A DNA stretch of 27,384 nt from a virus. How positions within the stretch are numbered: the stretch's first letter is position 1; each line of letters starts with the position of its first letter. The stretch lies in the IMG/VR virus record IMGVR_UViG_3300032288_003132, positions 1-27,384 of that record; one strand, given 5' to 3'. This document shows, piece by piece, positions 14,903 through 23,161 of this stretch. A model generated the notes under the pieces. It ran no database searches and was not told where the DNA came from. It was given only the letters and a program-made list of their open reading frames with translations. The position numbers and the translations under genes are program-made.

Positions 14903-16621
14903 TTATGTTAATATAATTTTAATCTTATCAGTTGGTGATATTGATAATCCACCAAGTGTTACTGCACCAGCAGCATATCCATTTAATACAGATCCGTAAC
15001 CATCCACATCATTTTTCAATATTGTAAATGTTGACCAAAATCCTGTACCACCAAAATCAAGTTGAAGTGTGTTCATTCCATTTCCATCAACGTTAATGTC
15101 ATGATTTGCTCTATATACTTCACCTACACCTAATGGTAATGACCCACCATCTAATGATAAAGGTTCACTAATTGCCCCATATTTTATTGCTGTAACCGTT
15201 CTTGTTGAATTACTATTAACAATCCAAAACTCAGGGATTGGTGTTGGTGAAGGGGTCGGTGTTAACGTTGGTGTTTCTGTTGGTGTAGGAGTTGGTGTAT
15301 CCGTTGGTACCGGTGTTTCAGTTTCCGTTGGTGTTGGTGTAGGAGTATCTGTAGGTACTGGTGTAGGTGTAACCGTTGGTGTGCTTGTTGGTGTTGCAGT
15401 TGGTGTAGGTGTTGGGTCAAGAACTGTTGTTAAAACCACTTTCATCCATGATGTGTCAGTATGAAAATATAAATTTGAACCAGAAACAACCATATCACCA
15501 AGTGATGAACTTGTTGGTAATTCTAATATTGAATTTAATTTTAATAAATTATTTATTGTTGTTCCGCTTGTTGCATTAATTGTAATTTTTTCATCATTTG
15601 AATCTATTTTAACATAGTTCGTGTCGTCACCAAAAAATGAATATGCTGCATTACCCTTAATATGTATATCACCAGCATCGGTATTATATATTTGAACGCT
15701 TCTACTATCAGTAATATCTGGTTGTATATTCAATGAACCTGTAGCTTGTATTTGTGATGTTTCAACATAACCAGCAACTTTCAAATCATTAGCTAATTTA
15801 ACACTACCACTAAATTCATATGTAAATCCTGAAGTAATACCAGATGTATTAAAACCAACTTGTTTATTACTTAATATATTAATTTGTGGGTCTTCAAAAC
15901 TACTTGAAGCAAAAAGATGTATATGTCCGTGATTCTCACCACCATTCATTGAACCAATAAATAAATCCTGTCCGTTCATTATTAAGTAACCATCATTTTG
16001 TCCACCAACATTTTGTACTTCACTATAGTTACTTGAGTTAATACCTAAATTAATATATAACTCATTTTCATTACCATTATCCGCGGTCAATACTAAATCG
16101 GTTGAAGACGTTTCGCCAGAAACTGTGTTTTTAACATTAATTTGTGAATATGTATCGCTATTACCAACTAAGTAAGCAATATTATAGCTACCAGAGCTGT
16201 ATACATGAATCATTTCCGGATTACCACTAATTAAAGAACCACTACCAATAATAATTGAGTTTGAAAATTTAGTTGTATCGGCATTTACAGATAAAACATT
16301 TGCTTCTTCATTAATATCATGACCTATTTTTGGGTTGTTATTTCCGGCACCAAACTTAATAATACCAGAGCCTGTGTCATACACACCCTTAACAACTACA
16401 GTATTTAAACCTGAGTCATCACCCAACCATGCAGCATTTCCAACTTTAAAATTGTCAGTTGTACCGGTATTCGTTGCGTGAAAAAATGGTTGTATATTAC
16501 TACCAGTTAGTAAATTACTTACACTTATTTTTTTAGTTTCTCCTGAATTAACAATTGGTAACGTATCACCCGATAATGGTGCTGTAAGTTCGTTTAATTG
16601 TGATATTTTTTGATTTGCCAT
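14903..16621 (-). CDS. Putative tail fibre with Pro-Thr linker (572 aa)
   Basis: The N-terminal 40 residues ([20 protein letters not shown] then [14 protein letters not shown]) form a module shared with the collagen-like protein at 20481-22805, suggesting a common attachment or trimerisation element. The following roughly 360 residues are repetitive and beta-rich ([19 protein letters not shown] at the end), as expected for a fibre shaft. A (Pro-Thr)n linker of about 60 residues (15235-15417) leads to a C-terminal globular domain of roughly 90 residues ([20 protein letters not shown] ... ILT), the likely exposed tip. A TATTTATA box lies 19 nt before the ATG. It is probably a host-recognition fibre; the receptor is unknown. 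Confidence 0.7.
   Translation of the reverse strand: MANQKISQLNELTAPLSGDTLPIVNSGETKKISVSNLLTGSNIQPFFHATNTGTTDNFKVGNAAWLGDDSGLNTVVVKGVYDTGSGIIKFGAGNNNPKIGHDINEEANVLSVNADTTKFSNSIIIGSGSLISGNPEMIHVYSSGSYNIAYLVGNSDTYSQINVKNTVSGETSSTDLVLTADNGNENELYINLGINSSNYSEVQNVGGQNDGYLIMNGQDLFIGSMNGGENHGHIHLFASSSFEDPQINILSNKQVGFNTSGITSGFTYEFSGSVKLANDLKVAGYVETSQIQATGSLNIQPDITDSRSVQIYNTDAGDIHIKGNAAYSFFGDDTNYVKIDSNDEKITINATSGTTINNLLKLNSILELPTSSSLGDMVVSGSNLYFHTDTSWMKVVLTTVLDPTPTPTATPTSTPTVTPTPVPTDTPTPTPTETETPVPTDTPTPTPTETPTLTPTPSPTPIPEFWIVNSNSTRTVTAIKYGAISEPLSLDGGSLPLGVGEVYRANHDINVDGNGMNTLQLDFGGTGFWSTFTILKNDVDGYGSVLNGYAAGAVTLGGLSISPTDKIKIILT
15235..15417 (-). repeat. (Pro-Thr)n linker-coding repeat
   Basis: Degenerate GGTGTTGGTGTAGG-type DNA encodes [20 protein letters not shown] and similar strings. 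It separates fibre shaft and tip domain in the gene at 14903-16621. Confidence 0.9.
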
Positions 16622-16640
16622 TTTGTTGTTTTATCTTTTA

Positions 16641-16648
16641 TATAAATA
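16641..16648 (-). promoter_or_regulatory. TATTTATA promoter-like box
   Basis: The minus strand reads ATATTTATATAAAAG, 19 nt before the ATG of the 572-residue fibre gene. The box matches the recurrent motif exactly. Confidence 0.4.
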
Positions 16649-16690
16649 TTAATTTTTATTTGTATCTTTTATTATTTATTGTTTTTTATT

Positions 16691-18670
16691 TTATATTGGT
16701 GTTGGTGTCGGAGTATCCGTAGGATTTGGCGTTGGTGTTGGAGTTGGTGTGTCTGTAGGTACAGGTGTACTTGTTGGTGTAGGTGTAGGTGTCATTTCAG
16801 GGAACACAGCTTTTAATGTTGCTGTATCACCGGTGACAGTTACAATGGTATTAGATGAATTAGATACAGGTAAATTGACATTAGTACCCTCCCAATTTTG
16901 GAATAACCCACTACTATTAAATGCAATGATAGAATATTGTTGATTTTTAATAACATTAATTGTTGTATCCGATGTATATGTGACTCCATTGAATGAAATA
17001 CCGCTGTACCCCATAACTATATCAATATCTAACGACGCCATTTCTGGAGTTGGTGTTGGAGTTGGTGTAGGTGTCGGAGTTGATGTTGGTTCAGGTGTTG
17101 CAGTTGGTGTCGGCGTAAGTGTAGGAGTTGGTGTTGGAGTTGGTGTATCAAAAGTTACAATTGGTTGTGATTCACATAATACTATAAATGTTCTTTCATC
17201 GGCAATAACAAATGAGCCGTCAGCAACTAATAACCAACCACTACCATTTGGAGCCGGTCCAGGTCCGTAGAACCATATATGACCATTTGTTAGTTGTCTA
17301 ACCGTTCCCTGATCATCAACGAAATACCAACCTGGTTGCGGTGGATTACTTGGATTTTCAAATGATTGTCCTATTGATATGTAATTATAATCATACCCGT
17401 TCCATGCAACTCCAGCTTGTTTAAAGAAATAATGTGATGTTCCACAATTACTTACACTAAAGCCATTATATACTGGTATTGGATATGGTGTAGATGTTGG
17501 TGTAACTGTAGGAGTTGCTGTTGGTGTTGGCGTAGGTGTTAATGTAGGTGTAGATGTAGGTTCAGGTGTTGGTGTTACCGTAGGCGTTGGTGTTAGCGTA
17601 GGTGTAGGTGTAATTGTTGGAGTCGGTGTTGGGGTTGGAGTTAATATTAATAATTCATATGTAAAATCATTAGATGGAAAATCTAATAATATATAATCAT
17701 CATTTTCTTGTAATAAGAAATCACCATCCTCTTTTAATAAACTATAATTTTGAGGTTCAGGTGTAGGGGTTGGTGTAACCGTTGGATCTGGTGTTGGGGT
17801 AACCGTAGGAGTTGCAGTTGGTTCCGGCGTTGGAGTTGGTGTAGGACAAGCTATACAATTGTCTCTATATGTTGCAACATTGGTGTTATTTAAATCAACG
17901 GTTTTAACATAACCACCATAGGTAATATATCCATAACCATTTAAACTAAATTCATCTCCGTTTGTTACAAAATTATTTGATTCACAAAACGTTGCTCCGT
18001 CTCCTGTCACATAAAATGTTGGACACCCAGGACAATTATCACAAACTTCAGGACCTTCTCCTAGTGTTATTTGACCATAGAATAATGTTGGTGTTGGTGT
18101 AGGTGTTGGTGTGTCAGTAGGCACCGGTGTAGGTGTTGGTGTATCAGTAGGTACCGGTGTAGGTGTTGGTGTTGGTGTATCTGTCGGTGTCGGTGTTTGT
18201 GTCGGTGTTGGGGTTGGCGTATCCGTCGGAGCACTTGTTGGTGTTGGTGTTGGCGTAGGTGTTGGTGTATCAGTAGGTACTGGCGTAGGTGTTGGTGTAG
18301 AATCAGTATATGATGTCCAGTATCCATTATTTAATAACCATGCTCTAGCATCTAAACCATCAACAAAAACCAATCCAGATGTAAATGGTAATACCGCTAA
18401 TAAAGATAAAAAGGATTGCTCTGTTAATAAATCAGAACGATAAAATCCAACATACGCTTCGTCAGATGAAACCGGATTTGGATGGTCACCAGTTGGCACT
18501 TCAAAAGCAACAACATAACCTAATTCTTCATCTGGTCCCATCCACCATTTTACTCCACCATAATCTAATGCGTATTCTACTTCTATGTTACCAATTACAA
18601 TATTACCATATTGTGTTGTTCCGAATATTGGTAATCCAGTATTTCGTGCGAAGGGTCTTGTTGTTGCCAT
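16691..18670 (-). CDS. Multi-domain adhesin-like protein with five Pro-Thr linkers (659 aa)
   Basis: Beads-on-a-string architecture. The N-terminal domain of about 125 residues (FARNTGLPIFGTTQYGNIVI ... WWMGPDEELGYVV ... AWLLNNGYWTSYTD) is followed by PT linker 1. Next come a Cys-rich module (GPEVCDNCPGCPTFYVTGDG ... YRDNCIACP), linker 2, a short SLLKEDGDFLLQENDDYILL element, linker 3, and a module of about 100 residues (FSVSNCGTSHYFFKQAGVAW ... FIVLCESQP). After linker 4 there is a bacterial Ig-like module (LDIDIVMGYSGISFNG ... LKAVFPE), and then linker 5. The protein ends inside linker 5 ([11 protein letters not shown], stop), with no terminal domain, unlike its neighbours. It is probably a virion surface protein binding host or environmental glycans. 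A TATTTATA box lies 7 nt before the ATG. The function of the individual modules is inferred. Confidence 0.7.
   Translation of the reverse strand: MATTRPFARNTGLPIFGTTQYGNIVIGNIEVEYALDYGGVKWWMGPDEELGYVVAFEVPTGDHPNPVSSDEAYVGFYRSDLLTEQSFLSLLAVLPFTSGLVFVDGLDARAWLLNNGYWTSYTDSTPTPTPVPTDTPTPTPTPTPTSAPTDTPTPTPTQTPTPTDTPTPTPTPVPTDTPTPTPVPTDTPTPTPTPTLFYGQITLGEGPEVCDNCPGCPTFYVTGDGATFCESNNFVTNGDEFSLNGYGYITYGGYVKTVDLNNTNVATYRDNCIACPTPTPTPEPTATPTVTPTPDPTVTPTPTPEPQNYSLLKEDGDFLLQENDDYILLDFPSNDFTYELLILTPTPTPTPTITPTPTLTPTPTVTPTPEPTSTPTLTPTPTPTATPTVTPTSTPYPIPVYNGFSVSNCGTSHYFFKQAGVAWNGYDYNYISIGQSFENPSNPPQPGWYFVDDQGTVRQLTNGHIWFYGPGPAPNGSGWLLVADGSFVIADERTFIVLCESQPIVTFDTPTPTPTPTLTPTPTATPEPTSTPTPTPTPTPTPEMASLDIDIVMGYSGISFNGVTYTSDTTINVIKNQQYSIIAFNSSGLFQNWEGTNVNLPVSNSSNTIVTVTGDTATLKAVFPEMTPTPTPTSTPVPTDTPTPTPTPNPTDTPTPTPI
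16694..16794 (-). repeat. C-terminal (Pro-Thr)n repeat of the 659-residue protein
   Basis: This encodes [20 protein letters not shown] and the following [14 protein letters not shown], running directly into the stop codon. Confidence 0.85.
17045..17150 (-). repeat. (Pro-Thr)n linker-coding repeat
   Basis: This linker sits between the VSNCG...LCESQP module and the Ig-like module, encoding [20 protein letters not shown] and a following [17 protein letters not shown]. Confidence 0.9.
17480..17643 (-). repeat. (Pro-Thr)n linker-coding repeat
   Basis: This is the longest internal linker of the 659-residue protein, encoding [20 protein letters not shown] onward to STPYPIPVY. Confidence 0.9.
17755..17852 (-). 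repeat. (Pro-Thr)n linker-coding repeat
   Basis: This encodes [20 protein letters not shown] and DPTVTPTPTPEPQ between the Cys-rich module and the short LLKEDGDFLL element. Confidence 0.9.
18085..18303 (-). repeat. (Pro-Thr)n linker-coding repeat
   Basis: This encodes the first linker of the 659-residue protein, roughly 70 residues of PT, VPTDTP and SAPTDTP units. Antisense reading gives a spurious Gly-Val repeat frame (18111-18443). Confidence 0.9.
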
Positions 18671-18677
18671 TATGTTA

Positions 18678-18685
18678 TATAAATA
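18678..18685 (-). promoter_or_regulatory. TATTTATA box 7 nt before the 659-residue gene
   Basis: The minus strand reads GTATTTATATAACATAATGG. The box ends 7 nt before the ATG, in a gap of only 32 bp. Confidence 0.4.
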
Positions 18686-18702
18686 CTTTTATTTTCTTAT
18701 GA

Positions 18703-20466
18703 TTATATAAATTGTCCTTGTTTTGTTGTTAAATTATATTGCAATGTCGCTACAAGCTCTTGATCTTCACAAGTCTGTGATTGTAACGTCACAATAGTAC
18801 CTGTTGATGCAACGCCAAATATGCCCGAATAACCAACATTTGCAAACATAAATACTTCTTGAACTAATGACATAGTTCCACCTTTATACATCATAACATC
18901 CATAACAACTGGATTTGAACCAGCACTACCATACCACATTGCGTTCATGTCAATTGTAATTGTTGAACCGCTTTGAGAAGGATATTGTAATTTGAATTCA
19001 ATTAAATTAATAAGAACCGATTCAAAACCTTGTCCCGTATTGTCACCACTCCAAGTTAGGATTGGATTACCATCGGCTGGATATGTTTCAGCTCTACACC
19101 AACCAAGATAGGATGATGTATCGTTTTGACCGATATTAGGGTTACTTATTCTAGTTCTAGTATCCAAATCCGCGCCATCAGTAAATGCGTATGTGACAAC
19201 GATATAATCCGCATCAAAAGTAAACCCACTTGGTGTTTGTGTTGTAAACGGATATGGTGTTGGTGTTATAAATGGTGTAGACGTCGGTGTTACAGTTGGT
19301 GTACTGGTTAACGTTGGTGTAGGTGTTGGCGTTAATGTTGGAAACAAAGTCGGCGTAGGCGACGGCGTAGGTGTCGGCGTCAATGTAGGTGTTGTCGTTG
19401 GTGTTGGTGTTGGTGTTGGTGTTAATGTAGGCGTCGGTGTTGGTGTCGGAGGGTCAGTATAATTATAAGGCGCGTCATTACATTCAGAACACTCAACAAT
19501 TTCATAATTTAATTTATGTGCTTTATAACTTTTTTTAATTGCTAAAGCGTTCATTGGTTCTTCCAAATATTTTACGTATAAAATATCAAAAGAAGTATTA
19601 CCAGTATGTAGGTTGTTTATCCCATCAGTACCACCACCAATAACTTGTACTAATGGATTTAAATCTGTTTTATAGTAAACAATTGTAATAGTGTCACCGC
19701 TAGTAGGAGTATGTATTTCAACAAATTCAATTACTGATGTATCATCTTCATGTGTATAATGAAGACCCTCAACTCTTGGTCTATTGTTAACCTCAACACT
19801 AACTAGAGTACCAATATCCTCACCAATGTCAACAGAAGTTAAACCATCAGCAATTAAACTAATAGTTTTAATTTGTCTTTCAGATGGAATAATTTCTTCC
19901 CAATTTTTTAATTCGTATATTTTTTGGCCGTTAAGATAAACTTTAAGTTTACCTAATCTTTTACTTCTATTTTGATACCATTTTTTACTTAATTGTTCTA
20001 TTGTAATAGACTCTTGTGTTGTACCGGTTAAAAATGATTTGTCCCCAATAGTAATTGTGTTACCAGTTATTAAATCATTGACACCACCAAAATTACATAA
20101 ATCACAATTTGCTAATTCAATATTTCTTTCAAATGTTATTGTTAAATTAAAATCATTTGATGTTCCACCAGAACACATTACTTCGGTGTAACCAGAAGCG
20201 TTGTAATAAACTGGTGACTCGCAACTATCATATTTGTAATGTATTGCTTCCCATAAAACTCTACCATCATCGGTGAAAGAAAATGATAAATTATTATCTG
20301 CATAATTTTTTTGTTCTGTCTCACCGCTAATTCCCCAATAATAAAATGTTGAACCGTCTGACCAATCAAATCCGTCTTTATTAAAGACAAAATCTAATGT
20401 CCATCCTTTTTCAGTTCTTTTTCTTATGTATGGGTCACCCGATTCTAAAATATATGTTGTTGCCAT
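18703..20466 (-). CDS. Fibre/adhesin protein with Pro-Thr linker (587 aa)
   Basis: The N-terminal half (residues about 1-340) is a beta-rich domain starting [29 protein letters not shown]. It contains a carbohydrate-module-like stretch ([27 protein letters not shown]) and the pair [20 protein letters not shown] / [20 protein letters not shown], which resemble fibre or receptor-binding domains of T4-like phages. A short cysteine pair ([10 protein letters not shown]) precedes a PT linker of about 70 residues (19250-19452). The C-terminal domain of roughly 165 residues ([20 protein letters not shown] ... [12 protein letters not shown]) resembles surface-exposed beta-sandwich modules. It is likely a virion protein. 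A TATTTATA box lies 4 nt before the ATG. The exact role is unknown. Confidence 0.65.
   Translation of the reverse strand: MATTYILESGDPYIRKRTEKGWTLDFVFNKDGFDWSDGSTFYYWGISGETEQKNYADNNLSFSFTDDGRVLWEAIHYKYDSCESPVYYNASGYTEVMCSGGTSNDFNLTITFERNIELANCDLCNFGGVNDLITGNTITIGDKSFLTGTTQESITIEQLSKKWYQNRSKRLGKLKVYLNGQKIYELKNWEEIIPSERQIKTISLIADGLTSVDIGEDIGTLVSVEVNNRPRVEGLHYTHEDDTSVIEFVEIHTPTSGDTITIVYYKTDLNPLVQVIGGGTDGINNLHTGNTSFDILYVKYLEEPMNALAIKKSYKAHKLNYEIVECSECNDAPYNYTDPPTPTPTPTLTPTPTPTPTTTPTLTPTPTPSPTPTLFPTLTPTPTPTLTSTPTVTPTSTPFITPTPYPFTTQTPSGFTFDADYIVVTYAFTDGADLDTRTRISNPNIGQNDTSSYLGWCRAETYPADGNPILTWSGDNTGQGFESVLINLIEFKLQYPSQSGSTITIDMNAMWYGSAGSNPVVMDVMMYKGGTMSLVQEVFMFANVGYSGIFGVASTGTIVTLQSQTCEDQELVATLQYNLTTKQGQFI
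19250..19452 (-). repeat. (Pro-Thr)n linker-coding repeat
   Basis: This encodes [20 protein letters not shown] and continuing PT units to [10 protein letters not shown], between N-terminal and C-terminal domains of the 587-residue protein. Confidence 0.9.
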
Positions 20467-20470
20467 TATC

Positions 20471-20478
20471 TATAAATA
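20471..20478 (-). promoter_or_regulatory. TATTTATA box 4 nt before the 587-residue gene
   Basis: The minus strand reads CTATTTATAGATAATGG. The box is almost on the start codon, and the whole intergenic gap is 14 bp. Confidence 0.4.
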
Positions 20479-20480
20479 GT

Positions 20481-22805
20481 TTAATATAATCTTTCTATTG
20501 AAATGAAGTTGTTATTGTAAGAAGCCCCAATTTGTAATGTAATACGATACACTCTACTATTGGTGGTATCATTCAATATATAAGTTGAAGTATGTCCTTC
20601 AAGAAATCCCCAACCAAAAACCGCATTACTTGCCGTTGTTGTATATGTTATTCCGGTTCCAGTTTGACCACCTACTGCCGCATTTGAAAAAGTTGCACTT
20701 ATATTGGCAACAAATGAAGTCGATACTGCACCAACACTTAATCCGGCATATCCACCACCTGCACCTGTTCTTGTTGGTCCTACTTTAACATTATCTAATG
20801 TTACAAATGAACCAGTATTTATCAATCCACTTGATTTTGTTAGGATTTCAGAACTAACACCATCTGCTTGTTTTGTTAAATCTAAATACGCACCTCTTGC
20901 ATTACCACCACCTTCCCAAAATCTTAATCTATTTCGCCAAATATCTATATTAATACTTCCCGTTAAATTGTTATTTGTTTGTGCCAATGCTAAATTTATT
21001 TCACCACCTTCATCTCCACTACTTGTCCCAACATTTAGATTACCATTAACATTTAATGATCCTGAAATTGTTTGTGTTCCCCCTAATGAACCTGACGTAA
21101 TTAAACCCGTATAACTAACAACCCCACTTGTACCAGAAGAACCATTAGAACCTGACGTACCACTTGTACCCGATGTACTACCAACAGCTGTACCAACTTG
21201 TTTAATTACAAAAATAACAGATGGTGATGAAGGCCTTATCGGTAAAGTTTGAGTTGCAAGTGCAGATAATTGACAATCAGCATCATCAGCCGAAACCTTG
21301 AGTTCAATATAATCACCTGCTTGTAAATCTAAAATGAATGGTACAAATGGTAATTGGTACGCACTATTTGCAACTACTGTGGTTGTAGATGTTGAACCGG
21401 TTAAATTATTGCCGTTTACTGCAATCCAAAAACTTATATTTGTTGAAGTACCACCTTGTGTTTTTTCAATTTGAGCCGAAAATCCGAATTCATACTGCCC
21501 ATTTGATGGTACTGTAAATTTTGTATTATCAACCAAAGTAATACCATATTCATAATCAATAGTGTTTCCACTAACAGTAGTTATTCCATCTTCAGCTATT
21601 AATTGCGTTGTGGTATCTGAATACTGTGCCGCATAATTCATGATACCAGCGCCACTAGTTCCTGAACTACCATTAACACCACTTGTTCCAGATGTTCCGT
21701 TTGAACCTGATTCACCACTGGTTCCTGAAGTACCATCGGTACCATTAAAATAATCAACACCAAATACTGGTGTATATCCATCCATACCGTTTATACCATC
21801 AATACCAGGTGCACCATCCATACCGTTTATACCATCAATACCAGGCGCCCCGTCCATACCATTAAAATAATCAACACCAAATACTGGTGTGTAGCCGTCA
21901 AATCCAGAAGTACCTGAAGAACCATCACTACCAGATGTTCCATCTATTCCCGATGTACCTGAAGACCCGGATTCACCACTAGTACCAGAAGAGCCATCAC
22001 TTCCAGATGTTCCATCTATTCCCGATGTACCTGAAGAACCATTTATACCAGAGGTTCCGGAAGTACCATTTTCTCCGGATGTTCCGCTTGTGCCATCAAC
22101 ACCACTAGTTCCTGACGAACCATTCGTACCTGATGTACCACTTGTTCCGGATGTACCATCTCCTGAAGTACCACTAGTACCATCAATTCCACTTGTTCCA
22201 GATGACCCATTTTGTCCTGATGTGCCAGAAGAACCACTTGTTCCTGATGTACCTGAAATACCGCTAGTTCCCGAAGAACCTGATATTCCGTCCGAGCCAC
22301 TTGTCCCTGATGTACCGTTAGAACCTGATGTGCCACTTTCTCCGCTAGTACCTGAACTACCCGAAGTTCCTGAAGAACCGTTTGAACCTGATGTACCACT
22401 TTCTCCACTAGTACCTGAACTACCCGAAGTTCCTGAAACGCCTGACGTACCACTAGTTCCATCAACCCCACTCGTACCTGAAGTACCATTAGAACCATCA
22501 ACACCATTTATACCAGAACTTCCACTACTTCCTGAAGAACCACTTAACCCCGAAGACCCGGATGTTCCACTTGAACCTGATGTACCTGAAATACCCGAAG
22601 ACCCGGACGTTCCACTTGAACCAGAACTACCATTTGTACCAGATATACCTGACGTCCCACTCGTTCCAGATGTTTGTGAGTTTCCTAAAATTGTTTCTCT
22701 TACTACTTTATATGTGGTTGTTTCACCACTATTATTCATTATAAAATATGCGCCGGTCGTGTCTCCTGTGAATAGCGGTAACTCGTTAATTTTTTTATTG
22801 TTCAT
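20481..22805 (-). CDS. Collagen-like Gly-X-Y tail fibre (774 aa)
   Basis: The N-terminal module (KKINELPLFTGDTTGAYFIM then NNSGETTTYKVV) resembles that of the 572-residue fibre. Residues of about 45-385 are an almost unbroken Gly-X-Y stalk dominated by GTSGTSGSSG units. The Asp-rich part GMDGAPGIDGINGMDG is flanked by two copies of GYTPVFGVDYFNG, a motif seen in phage collagen-like fibres. A beta-rich domain (AAQYSDTTTQLIAEDGITTV ... VGTAVGS) interrupts it, a short second GTSG patch follows, and then comes a C-terminal domain of about 210 residues ending NFISIERLY. Collagen-like fibres form trimeric coils, so this is likely a trimeric tail fibre with a receptor-binding tip. A TATTTATT box sits 4 nt before the ATG. 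Stalk length may be misassembled because of DNA repeats. Confidence 0.8.
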   Translation of the reverse strand: MNNKKINELPLFTGDTTGAYFIMNNSGETTTYKVVRETILGNSQTSGTSGTSGISGTNGSSGSSGTSGSSGISGTSGSSGTSGSSGLSGSSGSSGSSGINGVDGSNGTSGTSGVDGTSGTSGVSGTSGSSGTSGESGTSGSNGSSGTSGSSGTSGESGTSGSNGTSGTSGSDGISGSSGTSGISGTSGTSGSSGTSGQNGSSGTSGIDGTSGTSGDGTSGTSGTSGTNGSSGTSGVDGTSGTSGENGTSGTSGINGSSGTSGIDGTSGSDGSSGTSGESGSSGTSGIDGTSGSDGSSGTSGFDGYTPVFGVDYFNGMDGAPGIDGINGMDGAPGIDGINGMDGYTPVFGVDYFNGTDGTSGTSGESGSNGTSGTSGVNGSSGTSGAGIMNYAAQYSDTTTQLIAEDGITTVSGNTIDYEYGITLVDNTKFTVPSNGQYEFGFSAQIEKTQGGTSTNISFWIAVNGNNLTGSTSTTTVVANSAYQLPFVPFILDLQAGDYIELKVSADDADCQLSALATQTLPIRPSSPSVIFVIKQVGTAVGSTSGTSGTSGSNGSSGTSGVVSYTGLITSGSLGGTQTISGSLNVNGNLNVGTSSGDEGGEINLALAQTNNNLTGSINIDIWRNRLRFWEGGGNARGAYLDLTKQADGVSSEILTKSSGLINTGSFVTLDNVKVGPTRTGAGGGYAGLSVGAVSTSFVANISATFSNAAVGGQTGTGITYTTTASNAVFGWGFLEGHTSTYILNDTTNSRVYRITLQIGASYNNNFISIERLY
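21647..22675 (-). repeat. Collagen-like (Gly-Thr-Ser)n coding repeat
   Basis: Degenerate 9-bp-period DNA encodes GTSGTSG/GSSGTSG units. Longer direct repeats are nested inside: the DNA for GYTPVFGVDYFNG occurs near 21742-21783 and 21856-21898, and that for GIDGTSGSDGSSGTSG near 21925-21970 and 21990-22035. A second short patch lies at 21121-21183. Confidence 0.9.
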
Positions 22806-22809
22806 TTAA

Positions 22810-22817
22810 AATAAATA
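22810..22817 (-). promoter_or_regulatory. TATTTATT box 4 nt before the collagen-like fibre gene
   Basis: The minus strand reads AATATTTATTTTAAATGAAC. The box ends 4 nt before the ATG, in an 18-bp gap. Confidence 0.35.
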
Positions 22818-22823
22818 TTTTTT

Positions 22824-23108
22824 TTAATGTTGATATTGAATACACTCTTCATTTTGTGTTAAAATTGAAAATTCATCTTGTGTTAAAATGGTATAATCAC
22901 ACCCAAATTCAGTCATCTCATATAAAATCGGAATCACATACTCCTCGTAAACAGGTGTGCTATCTAATTGGAAATCATATTCTTCAGAATAGTCTAAAAC
23001 TAAGTCTACCCACCCACTAGTATCAATGGTGAAATCATAAGTTTCCGAAAAATCTAATTTTAAATTTAATTTAGACCCATAAAACCGCAAAATATTCTGT
23101 CCTACCAT
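22824..23108 (-). CDS. Small repeat-containing hypothetical virion protein (94 aa)
   Basis: The 94-residue acidic protein contains two internal duplications: LKLDFSETYDFTIDTS (about residues 15-30) repeated as LVLDYSEEYDFQLDST (36-51), and ILTQDEF repeated as ILTQNEE near the end. The latter echoes the SLLKEDGDFLLQENDDYILL element in the 659-residue adhesin. It is the first gene of the minus-strand fibre block and has a TATTTATA box 5 nt before its ATG, back to back with the box of the divergent gene at 23162. No known family is recognised; a small fibre-associated protein is a guess. Confidence 0.6.
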   Translation of the reverse strand: MVGQNILRFYGSKLNLKLDFSETYDFTIDTSGWVDLVLDYSEEYDFQLDSTPVYEEYVIPILYEMTEFGCDYTILTQDEFSILTQNEECIQYQH

Positions 23109-23113
23109 ATTTG

Positions 23114-23121
23114 TATAAATA
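23114..23121 (-). promoter_or_regulatory. TATTTATA box, minus-strand half of a divergent promoter pair
   Basis: The minus strand reads GATATTTATACAAATATGG, 5 nt before the ATG of the 94-residue gene. An opposing copy lies 17 bp away at 23139-23146. Confidence 0.45.
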
Positions 23122-23138
23122 TCTTTACGAACCTTTGA

Positions 23139-23146
23139 TATTTATA
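23139..23146 (+). promoter_or_regulatory. TATTTATA box, plus-strand half of a divergent promoter pair
   Basis: The plus strand reads GATATTTATATAAAAAG, 15 nt before the ATG at 23162. It shares the leading GATATTTATA with the divergent copy, which argues that the box has direction and is read from both strands here. Confidence 0.45.
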
Positions 23147-23161
23147 TAAAAAGCTTTTTTA

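Noticed and set aside
18111-18443. Plus-strand Gly-Val repeat ORF, and similar ones at 16749-17270
   Set aside because: These are antisense readings of (Pro-Thr)n DNA (GGTGTTGGTGTA). The minus-strand genes have clear flanking domains.
20481-22805. CRISPR-like array in the repetitive stretch
   Set aside because: The repeats are coding, with a 9-bp period and in frame with a Gly-X-Y protein; no spacer-repeat structure exists.
22090-22809. 239-codon plus-strand ORF with Pro-Glu-Val-Pro repeats
   Set aside because: It is antisense to the collagen-like Gly-Thr-Ser repeat; its open frame is a by-product of the 9-bp periodicity, with no start context or independent domain.
12133-23108. Diversity-generating retroelement driving fibre variation
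   Set aside because: No reverse transcriptase, template repeat or adenine-biased variable repeat is visible. The repeats are ordinary low-complexity linkers.
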